Shown: in pieces, positions 42,613 through 51,765 of the stretch
How positions within the stretch are numbered: position 1 is the stretch's first letter
How the letters are laid out: every line of letters begins with the position of its first letter
Origin: an uncultured Prevotellaceae bacterium
Lineage (GTDB): Bacteria > Bacteroidota > Bacteroidia > Bacteroidales > Bacteroidaceae
Length of the DNA: 64,000 bases
NCBI GenBank assembly: GCA_902778255.1
Contig: CACYXD010000014.1
Coordinates: 124,001-188,000, forward strand
Direction: 5' to 3'
Notes under the pieces: model-generated
Database searches by the model: none
Told to the model about the DNA's origin: nothing
Seen by the model: only the letters and a program-made list of their open reading frames with translations
Program-made: the position numbers and the translations under genes

Positions 42613-43080
42613 ATGAAGAAAGCGTATATTATTATAGTGATGTTGGCACTCTGCCTAATTGCAAATGCACAGGAAGACAGAAAATTCTCACCGGAGAAGT
42701 TTGATGCCGCCCTTCAGCATTACATTACCAATGAGGCAAAGTTGACGCAACAGGAGGCCTTGAAATTCTTCCCCATATATCGTGAGATGCAGAGCAAACA
42801 ACGCCCACTCTTTGATAGACAGCGCAAGCTAGTTACTGAACAGCCACAGGATGAGGCATCTTCACTGAAGGCCATTCGCGAGCGCGATGAGATAGATCTT
42901 GAAATGAAACGCATCCAGAAAACCTATCATGAGCGTTTCCTTGAGCTATTACCTGCCTCAAAGGTTTATAACATCATCAAAGCTGAGGATAACTTCTACC
43001 GGAATACGTTCCGCAGATTTAGCCACAACCAGAGACGTACACACCCTATGACACAAGGGAAAAAAACGAATCAGAAATGA
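42613..43080 (+). CDS. Exported Spy/LTXXQ-like protein
   Basis: This 155-residue protein has a signal peptide (MKKAYIIIVMLALCLIANAQ) and a helical body. EAKLTQQEALKFFPIYREMQ resembles the LTxxQ repeats of Spy/CpxP periplasmic proteins. Those proteins bind unfolded substrates or sense envelope stress. It follows the putative anti-sigma gene by 16 bp, and its last 10 bases overlap the convergent DUF3256 gene. The tail is rich in basic residues (RRFSHNQRRTHP). Confidence 0.75.
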   Translation: MKKAYIIIVMLALCLIANAQEDRKFSPEKFDAALQHYITNEAKLTQQEALKFFPIYREMQSKQRPLFDRQRKLVTEQPQDEASSLKAIRERDEIDLEMKRIQKTYHERFLELLPASKVYNIIKAEDNFYRNTFRRFSHNQRRTHPMTQGKKTNQK

Positions 43081-43553
43081 GGTTTGGCCATTACCTCCTC
43101 ATCACGTCCCAATAGCGTAGAACGTATTACCGAATGACTGATAGGACACCACGAAGAAGAGAACTTGCTTACAAGAACTTCTCCGTGGCGTTCATTTAAT
43201 TGGTAGGTACGTTTCATGACGACAACCTGATTGGTATCGACCTTCTCCAATGCCAGTTCCATCGTCAGTGCGTCACTCAATCTGACAGCAAGAGAATCAT
43301 CTGAGAGGAACAGCATCTGTGTATCCCCTCCCAATTCATTGTTCACCACCGCTTTCATGTTGGCATCCATAAAATCCATCATATCCAATTTTGCATTGGT
43401 TGTCAGATAAGGTACTAGAGAATCAGGCATCGCCTTGAACACATCTCGGATATTCGTCCTATCGTTCTGAGCCTGAACAGCATATGGAACGAAGAAGAAA
43501 CAGAGAAACAATACTATTTTTTTTGCCTTTGTCATTTCCTTTATTTCTTTCAT
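43071..43553 (-). CDS. DUF3256 family exported protein
   Basis: This 160-residue protein has a signal peptide (MTKAKKIVLFLCFFFVPYAVQA from the second Met, or seven codons earlier at 43553). The body NIRDVFKAMPDSLVPYLTTNAKLDMMDFMD is characteristic of Bacteroidales DUF3256. The function is unknown. Its ATG overlaps the rsmE stop, so it is translated with rsmE. The end overlaps the Spy-like gene on the other strand by 10 bp. Confidence 0.85.
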   Translation of the reverse strand: MKEIKEMTKAKKIVLFLCFFFVPYAVQAQNDRTNIRDVFKAMPDSLVPYLTTNAKLDMMDFMDANMKAVVNNELGGDTQMLFLSDDSLAVRLSDALTMELALEKVDTNQVVVMKRTYQLNERHGEVLVSKFSSSWCPISHSVIRSTLLGRDEEVMAKPHF

Positions 43554-44266
43554 TTAGCTAACTGCATCATCATTACCGCTGACAAGCCTGCCGTCTCCGT
43601 ACGCAGCCGGCTCTTACCAAGATCTACCGAGACAAAACCCGCCTTGACAGCAAACCGCACCTCATCGATAGAGAAATCGCCCTCCGGCCCAATCATCACC
43701 AACGCATCTTCGTTGCTCTCACCCTTACACAATTCGTCAAACAGGTTTACACGTTCTACCTCCTCATAGCAATGGGCAATATAACGTCGGCCAGATGAAT
43801 GATGCTGTATAAAGTCCTTGAAACTTACCATCTCGTGCAGCGTTGGCATGTAGGCTTTTCGGCTCTGTTTCAGCGCTGACACTACGATTTTCTCTATGCG
43901 TGGCAACTTCAGATTCGTACGCTCAGAAAACTGACAATTCAAAAACGACAGTTCGTCAATACCCACCTCAACAGCTTTCTCCGTCATCCACTCAATACGA
44001 TCCATCAGTTTTGTTGGTGCAATAGCCAAATGCACCCGTCCCTGCCACTGGCGCTGCTGAGGCATCACATCTATGATCTCATAAAGACAACGCTTCTGAG
44101 AAGTCATAGAGACACGAGCCTTGTAGAAAGTACCCTCGCCATCCATCAGTATCATCTCGTCGCCAGATGTCATACGAAGCACTCGCACAGCGTGAACAGC
44201 CTCATCATCAGGCAGTTCTGACACCTGGGCCGCATTAGGAACATAGAAATAACGCGTTTCTTTCAT
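43550..44266 (-). CDS. rsmE: 16S rRNA m3U1498 methyltransferase
   Basis: RsmE methylates U1498 of 16S rRNA. The 238 residues contain the N-terminal PUA-like part (HAVRVLRMTSGDEMILMDGEG) and the SPOUT domain. This includes KLMDRIEWMTEKAVEVGIDE, MIGPEGDFSIDEV and LGKSRLRTETAGLSAVMMM, which form the SAM-binding knot. It overlaps the bifunctional nuclease gene upstream and the DUF3256 gene downstream by 4 bp each. Confidence 0.96.
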   Translation of the reverse strand: MKETRYFYVPNAAQVSELPDDEAVHAVRVLRMTSGDEMILMDGEGTFYKARVSMTSQKRCLYEIIDVMPQQRQWQGRVHLAIAPTKLMDRIEWMTEKAVEVGIDELSFLNCQFSERTNLKLPRIEKIVVSALKQSRKAYMPTLHEMVSFKDFIQHHSSGRRYIAHCYEEVERVNLFDELCKGESNEDALVMIGPEGDFSIDEVRFAVKAGFVSVDLGKSRLRTETAGLSAVMMMQLAK

Positions 44267-44790
44267 GGATTCCGTCGTTTTATCTCATCGCGCAGTTGCG
44301 ATGCCAATTCATAATTCTCATTCTCTACCGCATGTTCAAGTGCCATCTTCAAACGAGGCAGGTCCATTGTGTTAATGGGAATAGCTATGCTCTGTGAATG
44401 TTCATCAAACGGAAAGTTCTGACGCTCAAACAGTCTGTCCTCGATATAGAGCGGGATATTGGATATAATACTCAGCAGCACTGCATCACTCATACGCAGA
44501 CGTACGGAGTCAGCCATCTCGTTCATCAGCACTACCTGATATTGACCTTCAAAAAGACCGCAGATCATCATCTCATAAGATGATGTCAGTAGACTGAGTA
44601 ATGTCTCAGGCAACATATTCCGACAACCTCTCGGATTGGCGATACGCATCTGCAACTGCTGAGCCATTGCATCATCGCACACTACGGAGAGCGCATACTG
44701 GCGCTGCATATCCGTGAGCACAATCACAGATATACCTTCACCACCAACGACCTGTTGCAGGTTTTCAAATCTCAGCAGCGTGCGCCTCAT
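44263..44790 (-). CDS. Bifunctional nuclease family protein with UVR motif
   Basis: This 175-residue DUF151 (bifunctional nuclease) protein has MRISDAVLL-type sequence as RLRMSDAVLLSIISNIPLYIEDRLF. A C-terminal UvrB/UvrC interaction motif (LKMALEHAVENENYELASQLRDEIKR) follows. DUF151 proteins have been reported with RNase and DNase activity; the UVR motif binds partner repair proteins. It overlaps rsmE by 4 bp and starts 2 bp after the permease gene. Confidence 0.9.
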   Translation of the reverse strand: MRRTLLRFENLQQVVGGEGISVIVLTDMQRQYALSVVCDDAMAQQLQMRIANPRGCRNMLPETLLSLLTSSYEMMICGLFEGQYQVVLMNEMADSVRLRMSDAVLLSIISNIPLYIEDRLFERQNFPFDEHSQSIAIPINTMDLPRLKMALEHAVENENYELASQLRDEIKRRNP

Positions 44791-44792
44791 CC

Positions 44793-46124
44793 TTACTTCT
44801 TTTTCTTGTCAGGATTGAATACCAAGGCAAACGACACGCCAACTATCAACGCAAATGCTGCAAAGATAAACCAGCAGGTCTGCCATCCCCCTTCTTCAAC
44901 TCCCAACAGATAGTCACCCTTCCACTGGCAGAAATGATTGACCACCTCACCCGCTATCAGCGTACCAATTGTTGCACCCACGCCATTGGTCATCATCATG
45001 AACAGACCTTGAGCCGAGGCTTTGATATCAGAGTCACACTCCTGATCCACGAAGATGCCGCCAGACACATTAAAGAAGTCGAAAGCCACGCCATATACAA
45101 TACATGAAAGGACAAAGAAGGTGACACCAGGCACGGCAGGATCGCCTATGCCGAAGAAGCCAAAGCGGAACACCCATGCAAACATTGACATGAGCATCAC
45201 AATCTTAATACCATAACGCTTCAGGAAGAACGGAATCATCAAGATACACAAAGCCTCACTAATCTGCGAGATACTTGTCAACAACGTTGCATTATTGGCA
45301 GCGAACGTATCTGCGAAATCAGGATTTCCCTTGAAGCTCGTAATAAACGGTCCCGCATAGCCATTGGTTACCTGCAAGCACATACCGAGCAATGCCGAGA
45401 ATATAAAGAATAATGCCATCTTCTTAGTCTTAAACAGTTTGAAAGCATTCAGTCCCAATGACTCAACAATAGAAGTTTTCTTACCATCTTCCTGCTTTTT
45501 CAACTTACACTCTGGTAACGTAAAGCAGTAGGCACAAAGTACGATACTCAACAATCCTGACACGAAGAACTGCATATAGGTATATTGGAACTTATGGGAA
45601 TTCTCTGCCAGAGTAAACGAGAAAGTTCCGTCTTCCCATACGGCACAGTTGACGAACCACATCGTAGCGATAAAGCCTATGGTACCTAACACACGAATAG
45701 GCGGGAAGTCCTTTACCGTATCCATCCCGTTCGTCTTTAGGATAGAGAATGCCGTCGTGTTTGCCAATGCGATTGTAGGCATAAAGAATGCCACACTCAA
45801 GGTGTACAATGCAATAAAGAGCGACTTGTTGGGCAGTTCGTTACCAAAGCCAGCCTGTACTCCCATCCACCAGCATCCCAGCATAAAGCCTCCAGCCAAC
45901 AGATGACATAGTCCGAGAAGACGTTGTGGCTGGATATATTTGTCGGCCACTATACCCATCAGTGTAGGCATGAAGATGGACACAATACCCTGAATGGCAT
46001 AGAACCATGCGATATTCTCTCCTAAGCCTGCCTTTCCAAGGTAATTTCCCATACAGGTGAGGTAAGCTCCCCAAACGGCGAACTCCAAGAAGTTCATCAC
46101 CGCCAAACGTACTTTTGTATTCAT
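44793..46124 (-). CDS. NupG-type nucleoside:H+ symporter (MFS)
   Basis: This 443-residue membrane protein has twelve predicted helices. It begins RLAVMNFLEFAVWGAYLTCMG, and the NHS-family pattern continues with GENIAWFYAIQGIVSIFMPTLMGIVADKYI. It has FDFFNVSGGIFVDQECDSDIKASAQGLFMM in the C-terminal half. The family imports nucleosides with protons across the inner membrane. It is followed at 2 bp by the bifunctional nuclease gene. Confidence 0.94.
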   Translation of the reverse strand: MNTKVRLAVMNFLEFAVWGAYLTCMGNYLGKAGLGENIAWFYAIQGIVSIFMPTLMGIVADKYIQPQRLLGLCHLLAGGFMLGCWWMGVQAGFGNELPNKSLFIALYTLSVAFFMPTIALANTTAFSILKTNGMDTVKDFPPIRVLGTIGFIATMWFVNCAVWEDGTFSFTLAENSHKFQYTYMQFFVSGLLSIVLCAYCFTLPECKLKKQEDGKKTSIVESLGLNAFKLFKTKKMALFFIFSALLGMCLQVTNGYAGPFITSFKGNPDFADTFAANNATLLTSISQISEALCILMIPFFLKRYGIKIVMLMSMFAWVFRFGFFGIGDPAVPGVTFFVLSCIVYGVAFDFFNVSGGIFVDQECDSDIKASAQGLFMMMTNGVGATIGTLIAGEVVNHFCQWKGDYLLGVEEGGWQTCWFIFAAFALIVGVSFALVFNPDKKKK

Positions 46125-46145
46125 AATCGTATAGATTTTTAGTTT

Positions 46146-46364
46146 TTATTCTAACATTCTGTCATTGTAGTAAGCTCTAAGTGCGCCCCGTTCATCCCGT
46201 TTCAAGCAGATTATTCCGGCCAGCCACTCAGTGTTGGGGCGTTCCTCGGTTAACGGATACCACTCTTTCACTACCCCGTCCTGAACTACCACTACCGAGA
46301 GAGTCAACACGGTGTTGTCTTCCAAGACTATCTGATTCGATGCTATCTTTCTTAACGTCCTCAT
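46146..46364 (-). CDS. Small conserved hypothetical protein
   Basis: This 72-residue protein (MRTLRKIASNQIVLEDNTVL, later EWLAGIICLKRDERGALRAYY) resembles a small family present in Bacteroidales. It consists of a short beta-rich domain without signal peptide. Its 5' part overlaps the 3' end of the DUF4296 gene by 137 bp in another frame. The function is unknown. The nucleoside permease gene follows 21 bp later. Confidence 0.65.
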   Translation of the reverse strand: MRTLRKIASNQIVLEDNTVLTLSVVVVQDGVVKEWYPLTEERPNTEWLAGIICLKRDERGALRAYYNDRMLE

Positions 46365-47136
46365 GTTGTTTATTATGGAAACGTATCAATTGTATATTAC
46401 GCAGGAAAAGCAATCGGGTTGTCGTGGTGCGCTCATTGCCACCTCCCACATAGAAATAGCCCTGAAGTCGCTTTACCTTATGGTTCTCATATTCAGGGAT
46501 ACGCATTTGTGTCAATCCTACCGACGAGAAGTACAGATTTTTGCTTATTATGGTGTCATTATCGTATGTCAACGCCAGATAAAGCAACGCCGTACGTGTA
46601 CCATCCTGATACATATAGTCAGAAAGGAACTGCATCAAGAAGCTGTCGCCAGAATGGAATGCAGTGTCAACCTCAACCTCAAACGTCCATCTATTGTATG
46701 GCGGAATAGGCGTCATCACATAAGCAGCCCTCTCTGCCCAGATATTAGCAGTATCCCCAGATGTACTCAAAGAGGCAAACTTACCTATTTCGCCTTCTGT
46801 GGCACCCAGTACCAATGCCTTTTCCTCCAATCGTTCTGCTATGCGTTCATACATCTTGACGAAACGGTCGGAGCGTCGGTAATAATAGACGAGCGATGAG
46901 TCAAACTCGGCCTGTGTCACGCCATGTTTCGCCATCACAGCCTCAATGTACAACGCCTGATGGTAGTTACGCTCCTCGTACGAACCATCCTCCTGATTAG
47001 CCATTGCCCTAGCCATGTGGTAGTCGACAAGGATATCCTCCATATCGTCCGGCTGGATGTATTCACTGGGTGTGCCAGGCTTACATCCAACGAGCCACAT
47101 CACCACTCCTATGACAATCAGCAGCAACCTGTTCAT
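46228..47136 (-). CDS. DUF4296 lipoprotein
   Basis: This 302-residue lipoprotein has signal peptide MNRLLLIVIGVVMWLVGC (Cys18). The DUF4296 region spans roughly residues 20-110 (DMEDILVDYHMARAMANQ, FDSSLVYYYRRSDRFVKMYERI). A beta-rich second half follows and a serine/glycine-rich tail (VDSLGSGSSGRGSERVV). The tail-coding region overlaps the small downstream gene. It overlaps lspA by 4 bp; lspA makes the peptidase needed for such lipoproteins. Function is unknown. Confidence 0.85.
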   Translation of the reverse strand: MNRLLLIVIGVVMWLVGCKPGTPSEYIQPDDMEDILVDYHMARAMANQEDGSYEERNYHQALYIEAVMAKHGVTQAEFDSSLVYYYRRSDRFVKMYERIAERLEEKALVLGATEGEIGKFASLSTSGDTANIWAERAAYVMTPIPPYNRWTFEVEVDTAFHSGDSFLMQFLSDYMYQDGTRTALLYLALTYDNDTIISKNLYFSSVGLTQMRIPEYENHKVKRLQGYFYVGGGNERTTTTRLLFLRNIQLIRFHNKQHEDVKKDSIESDSLGRQHRVDSLGSGSSGRGSERVVSVNRGTPQH

Positions 47137-47768
47137 TGTTTCTTTAATGAGAGTTGGCTCAACTCTTTTCTGAAGAACAACAGCAATGCCACAACACCGA
47201 CACTGATACTTGAATCGGCAAAGTTGAATACTGGGCTGAAGAAGACAAACTCCTCGCCCCCATAGAATGGGAACCAGTCTGGATAGGTCGTCACTATTAG
47301 CGGGAAATAGAACATGTCTACGACCCGTCCCATCAAGAATGACTCATAGCCATTGCCGAAACCAACGAACTGGCTCACATGTCCTATGGAGGATGCATCA
47401 AAACACAGACCATAGAACATACAGTCAAACAGGTTTCCTGCAGCACCTGCGAGAATCATCGATAGGCATACGATATAGCCCCATCGCACTTCCGACTTAT
47501 GCGTCAGCTTCCAGATATAATAACCAAGAAAGCCAATAGCCACGACACGGAACAGCGACAACGACAGTTTTGAGCCTATCTGTAGACCATAAGCCATACC
47601 GTTGTTCTCGATAAACGCGATGTAGAACCAATCCGTGATGCGGATGCTCTCATGCAGTTCCATGTGGGTTTTCACCCATAACTTGATGAGCTGGTCAATA
47701 AGGAGTATGGCGATGATAAGTATCACCGCCAAACGCCCTTTGGTTATTATTTCCTTAGCCTTACTCAC
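47133..47768 (-). CDS. lspA: Lipoprotein signal peptidase (signal peptidase II)
   Basis: LspA cleaves the signal peptide of prolipoproteins in the inner membrane. The 211-residue protein has four helices. Its catalytic aspartates lie in GRVVDMFYFP and FNFADSSISVGV, and AGAAGNLFDCMFYG is also present. It is longer than E. coli LspA because of an inserted loop before GRVVD (SSIGHVSQFVGFGNGYESFL), a feature seen in Bacteroidetes. It overlaps the DksA-like and DUF4296 genes by 4 bp each. Confidence 0.97.
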   Translation of the reverse strand: MSKAKEIITKGRLAVILIIAILLIDQLIKLWVKTHMELHESIRITDWFYIAFIENNGMAYGLQIGSKLSLSLFRVVAIGFLGYYIWKLTHKSEVRWGYIVCLSMILAGAAGNLFDCMFYGLCFDASSIGHVSQFVGFGNGYESFLMGRVVDMFYFPLIVTTYPDWFPFYGGEEFVFFSPVFNFADSSISVGVVALLLFFRKELSQLSLKKQ

Positions 47769-48151
47769 TTCTTTTGTTTTTCCATTTGTTTTGACTCAAC
47801 GCTCAACGTAGCATGAGGCACCGCACGCAAGCGCTCTGCAGGAATCAGCTTTCCTGTGATGCGGTCAATACCGTAGGTCTTATTCTCAATACGTACCAGC
47901 GCAGCCTTAAGTCCCTGAATGAACTTCTGCTGACGTGCAGCAAATTGTATCAAGTCTTCCTTCGACTGTGTTGCACTTCCCTCCTCCAATGCTTTGTAGG
48001 TGGGCGATGTATCATCTACGTCGTTGGAGTCCTGATTGGTCAGCGATGCCATCATCTGGTCATAGTCACGTTTGGCCAAGGCCAACTTCTCATTGATTAT
48101 CTGACGGAACTCCTCGAGTTCCTCATCAGTGTAGCGTGTCTTCTCCGCCAT
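47765..48151 (-). CDS. TraR/DksA-like protein without zinc cysteines
   Basis: This 128-residue protein has the DksA coiled-coil layout (DEELEEFRQIINEKLALAKRDYDQMM, then LIQFAARQQKFIQGLKAALVRIENKTYGIDRITGKLIPAERL). DksA proteins enter the RNA polymerase secondary channel and modulate initiation. The C-terminal finger here keeps YGIDRITGKLI, but the family cysteines are absent (Asp in YGID where Cys is common). The acidic loop DSNDVDDTSPTY lies near the coiled-coil tip. It is located between ileS and lspA with a 4-bp overlap to lspA. Confidence 0.88.
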   Translation of the reverse strand: MAEKTRYTDEELEEFRQIINEKLALAKRDYDQMMASLTNQDSNDVDDTSPTYKALEEGSATQSKEDLIQFAARQQKFIQGLKAALVRIENKTYGIDRITGKLIPAERLRAVPHATLSVESKQMEKQKK

Positions 48152-48156
48152 AAGTC

Positions 48157-51100
48157 TTAAGATTTAGTTATAGTAATGTTTAATGTAAATTCATCAAATT
48201 CCACAGCCTGACCATCATTGGCCTCGAGCGTGATGCCATCAGCCAACACCTGACGAGCGATATAGTCGCCAAATGCCTCTACAGCCTTCGTTACAGCCTC
48301 GTTGGGTTCAATCTGCACGCGGATACGGTCGGTAATCTCCAATCCACTCTTCTTACGGATATTCTGGATGCGGTTCACCAGTGTACGAGCTATACCCTCG
48401 GCACGCAACTCATCGGTCAGGGTAATATCAAGGGCGATGGTCAGGTTTCCGTCATTACCAACGAGCCAGCCTGGGATGTCCTCGCTAATGATTTCAACAT
48501 CTTCAGCCAGAATCTCATAGGTACCCAACTGCATCTTACCATTGGTCTCCAATTCAGCGATTTGTTCCTGTGTCATCTCAGCAACAGCAGCAGCAACGGC
48601 CTTCATGTCCTTGCCGAACTTCTTACCCATTGTACGGAAGTTACACTTCACCTTTTTAACCAAAACACCCTGGCCCTCTACGAACTTCACTTCCTTCACG
48701 TTTACTTCCTGCAGGAAGATCTGCTTCACGCTCTCAATAGCAATGCGCTGAGCTTCGTCCACAGGTGGAATCATCAGCGTCTGCATAGGTTGCTTTACGG
48801 CAATGCCCTCTTTCTTACGCAGTGACAGCACAATGGTGGTAATACGCTGGGCTATCTCCATGCGTTGCTCCAAGTCGGCATTCACTAATGACATATTGGC
48901 TACAGGGAATTTTTCCAAGTGCACGCTGTCTTTCTCGCCACCCATATCACAATAGATACGGTCAGCAAAGAACGGTGCGAACGGAGCCAAGAGCTTTGAA
49001 ACTGTCATCAGACATTCGTAAAGGGTCTGATAGGCAGCTAATTTATCTTCATCCATTTCCTTGCCCCAGAAGCGTTTCTTGTTCAGACGCACATACCAGT
49101 TAGAGAGATCTTCATCCACGAACTTGTCAATGAGTCGGCCGGCACGTGTGGGGTCAAAGCCGTTCATCTCTTCCTCTACGCCCTTCACCAACGAGTTCAG
49201 ACAAGAGAGGATCCAACGATCGAACTCAGGACGCTTCTCGACTGGAATCTGCGGAGCCTTTGGATCGAAGTCGTCCACATTGGCATACATTGCAAAGAGA
49301 GAGTATGTATTATATAAGGTGCCAAAGAACTTACGACTGATTTCAGCCACGCCCTCTGGGTCGAACTTCAGGTTGTCCCAAGGTTCTGAGTTGGTCATCA
49401 TGTAGAAGCGTACCGCATCAGAGCCATACTTGTCGATCATCTCGAATGGATTCACTACATTTCCAACGTGCTTTGACATCTTGTTGCCTTTTGCATCGAG
49501 CACCAAGCCCGTAGAGATAACGTTCTTGAACGCCACAGAGTCAAAAATCATCGTAGCAATAGCATGAAGTGTGAAGAACCAGCCACGAGTCTGATCCACA
49601 CCCTCGTTGATGAAGTCGGCTGGGAAAGCCTTCTTCTCATCAATGAGCTCACGATTCTCAAAAGGATAGTGAATCTGAGCGTATGGCATAGAACCAGAGT
49701 CGAACCAAACGTCAATCAGGTCACTCTCACGCTTCATGGGATTGCCACTATCGCTCACCAATATAATATAGTCTACATATGGACGGTGCATGTCAATCTT
49801 GTCATAGTTCTCCTTCGACATATCACCAGGCAAAAATCCTTTGTCCTTCAGCGGGTTAGAAGTCATCACGCCAGCAGCAACAGCCTTCTCTATCTCATTG
49901 TAGAGTTCCTCCAGACTGCCGATACACTTCTCCTCGCCTTCCTCGCTACGCCAGATAGGCAGCGGTGTGCCCCAGAAGCGACTGCGAGAGAGGTTCCAGT
50001 CGTTCAGGTTCTCCAGCCAGTTGCCGAAGCGACCTGAACCTGTTGACTCTGGATGCCAGCCGATGGTGGTGTTGAGCTCGCTCATGCGCTCCTTGCAAGC
50101 CGAACTCTTGATGAACCAAGAATCCAGAGGATAATAGAGCACAGGCTTGTCCGTACGCCAGCAGTGGGGATAGTTGTGCACGTGCTTCTCAATCTTAAAG
50201 GCCTTGCCATCGGCTTTCAGGTCCATACAGATTGATATATCAAGTGTCTCATCCTTGTCGGTGAGGTTCTCATCGTAGGCGTTCTTCACGTAGCGACCAG
50301 CGTATTTGCCCCACTTTTCTACGTCAACATAGTTCTCAACGAACTTTTCATCAAGATCCTCAACGAGAAAGTACTTACCCTGCAGGTCAACCACAGGACG
50401 CTCGTTGCCTTTTTTATCAATCAATACGATAGGACAAATGCCAGCCTTTTTGGCTACGAAAGCGTCATCAGCACCAAAGTTGGGCGCGATATGCACAATA
50501 CCGGCACCATCCTCAGTAGTCACATAGTCGCCAGGAATCACCTTAAAGGCATCACCCATAGGCTTAATCATCGGCAGCAACTGCTCGTACTCCATACCTA
50601 CGAGGTCGGTACCCTTGTAGTGACCGACAGTACGATAAGGCAAGAATTTCTCTCCTTTCTTAAACTCAGGCATCTCGCCACCATCAGTAATCTCAGCAGC
50701 AGTATCAAAATAAGCAGCCACGCGAGCCTCGGCCATCACCACCGTAATCTTCTCAGCAGTATAGGGGTTGTAGGTCTGTAGCGCCACATAGTCAATCTTC
50801 GGACCTACACAGAGTGCAGAGTTAGCAGCCAGCGTCCATGGTGTAGTAGTCCACGCCATGAAATAAGGTGTGCCCCACTCTGCCATCTCAGCTTTCGGAT
50901 TCTTCATCTTAAACAGCGCCGTACAGGTAGTATCCTTCACGTCACGATAGCAGCCAGGCTGATTTAACTCATGACTTGAAAGACCAGTACCGGCAGCAGG
51001 GCTATAGGGCTGAATGGTATAGCCCTTATAAAGCAGTCCTTTATTATAGAACTGCTTCAGCAGATACCACAGAGTCTCTATATACTTGTTATCATAAGTG

Positions 51101-51567
51101 ATATAAGGATTATCGAGGTCAACAAAGTAGCCCATACGTTCTGTCAGTTCACGCCATTCGGCAGTAAACATCATCACGTTCTCGCGGCACTTCTTATTGT
51201 AGTCCTCAGTCGAGATATATTTCTCACTCTCCTTGTTGTCAATATCGGCCTTGGTGATACCCAGTTCCTTTTCCACGCCCAGTTCTACGGGCAGTCCGTG
51301 GGTATCCCAGCCTGCCTTACGCTTCACTTGGAAGCCCTGCATGGTCTTATAGCGGTTGAAGGTATCTTTCAGTGCACGCCCCAACACATGGTGGATACCT
51401 GGGTGACCGTTTGCAGAGGGGGGGCCCTCAAAGAACACGAACTGTGGACAGCCTTCGCGCTCGTCAATGCTGCGATGAAAGATGTCCTCTTTCATCCACT
51501 TCTCCAGAATCTCGTTATTTACCTGCGTCAGGTTCAAGCCATTATGCTCGGCGAATCTCTTTGCCAT
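48157..51567 (-). CDS. ileS: Isoleucyl-tRNA synthetase
   Basis: IleS charges tRNA-Ile. The 1136 residues contain the HIGH-equivalent in PSANGHPGIHHVLGRALKD, the editing domain (TTTPWTLAANSALCVGP) and a KMSKH motif (GNKMSKHVGNVVNP). The long C-terminal part (KEGIAVKQPMQTLMIPP) and motif form resemble type-2 (eukaryote-like) IleRS, the class usually insensitive to mupirocin; that reading is inferred. A -7 box lies at 51600-51607. The DksA-like gene starts 5 bp downstream. Confidence 0.97.
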   Translation of the reverse strand: MAKRFAEHNGLNLTQVNNEILEKWMKEDIFHRSIDEREGCPQFVFFEGPPSANGHPGIHHVLGRALKDTFNRYKTMQGFQVKRKAGWDTHGLPVELGVEKELGITKADIDNKESEKYISTEDYNKKCRENVMMFTAEWRELTERMGYFVDLDNPYITYDNKYIETLWYLLKQFYNKGLLYKGYTIQPYSPAAGTGLSSHELNQPGCYRDVKDTTCTALFKMKNPKAEMAEWGTPYFMAWTTTPWTLAANSALCVGPKIDYVALQTYNPYTAEKITVVMAEARVAAYFDTAAEITDGGEMPEFKKGEKFLPYRTVGHYKGTDLVGMEYEQLLPMIKPMGDAFKVIPGDYVTTEDGAGIVHIAPNFGADDAFVAKKAGICPIVLIDKKGNERPVVDLQGKYFLVEDLDEKFVENYVDVEKWGKYAGRYVKNAYDENLTDKDETLDISICMDLKADGKAFKIEKHVHNYPHCWRTDKPVLYYPLDSWFIKSSACKERMSELNTTIGWHPESTGSGRFGNWLENLNDWNLSRSRFWGTPLPIWRSEEGEEKCIGSLEELYNEIEKAVAAGVMTSNPLKDKGFLPGDMSKENYDKIDMHRPYVDYIILVSDSGNPMKRESDLIDVWFDSGSMPYAQIHYPFENRELIDEKKAFPADFINEGVDQTRGWFFTLHAIATMIFDSVAFKNVISTGLVLDAKGNKMSKHVGNVVNPFEMIDKYGSDAVRFYMMTNSEPWDNLKFDPEGVAEISRKFFGTLYNTYSLFAMYANVDDFDPKAPQIPVEKRPEFDRWILSCLNSLVKGVEEEMNGFDPTRAGRLIDKFVDEDLSNWYVRLNKKRFWGKEMDEDKLAAYQTLYECLMTVSKLLAPFAPFFADRIYCDMGGEKDSVHLEKFPVANMSLVNADLEQRMEIAQRITTIVLSLRKKEGIAVKQPMQTLMIPPVDEAQRIAIESVKQIFLQEVNVKEVKFVEGQGVLVKKVKCNFRTMGKKFGKDMKAVAAAVAEMTQEQIAELETNGKMQLGTYEILAEDVEIISEDIPGWLVGNDGNLTIALDITLTDELRAEGIARTLVNRIQNIRKKSGLEITDRIRVQIEPNEAVTKAVEAFGDYIARQVLADGITLEANDGQAVEFDEFTLNITITKS

Positions 51568-51599
51568 ATCTTTGTAAATACATATTTAATTTTGACGTG

Positions 51600-51607
51600 C
51601 AAAGGTA
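51600..51607 (-). promoter_or_regulatory. -7 box TACCTTTG of ileS
   Basis: TAnnTTTG on the minus strand, 32 bp upstream of the ileS ATG. Confidence 0.65.
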
Positions 51608-51721
51608 CGAAGAATATTTGACACCACCAAAAAATGCAACAATTATTCACGCTAAAACGGCATGTGAACAAAAATACAAGTTTTTAAATCATTTTTTTAT
51701 TCATGAATGGATTATTTTTTG

Positions 51722-51729
51722 TACTTTTG
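51722..51729 (+). promoter_or_regulatory. -7 box TACTTTTG of uxuAB
   Basis: TAnnTTTG match 36 bp upstream of ATG 51766. It rejects the longer ORF start at 51703. Confidence 0.65.
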
Positions 51730-51765
51730 CAATCAAAATTTTTACCTGTAAACTATTTAGAAGAA

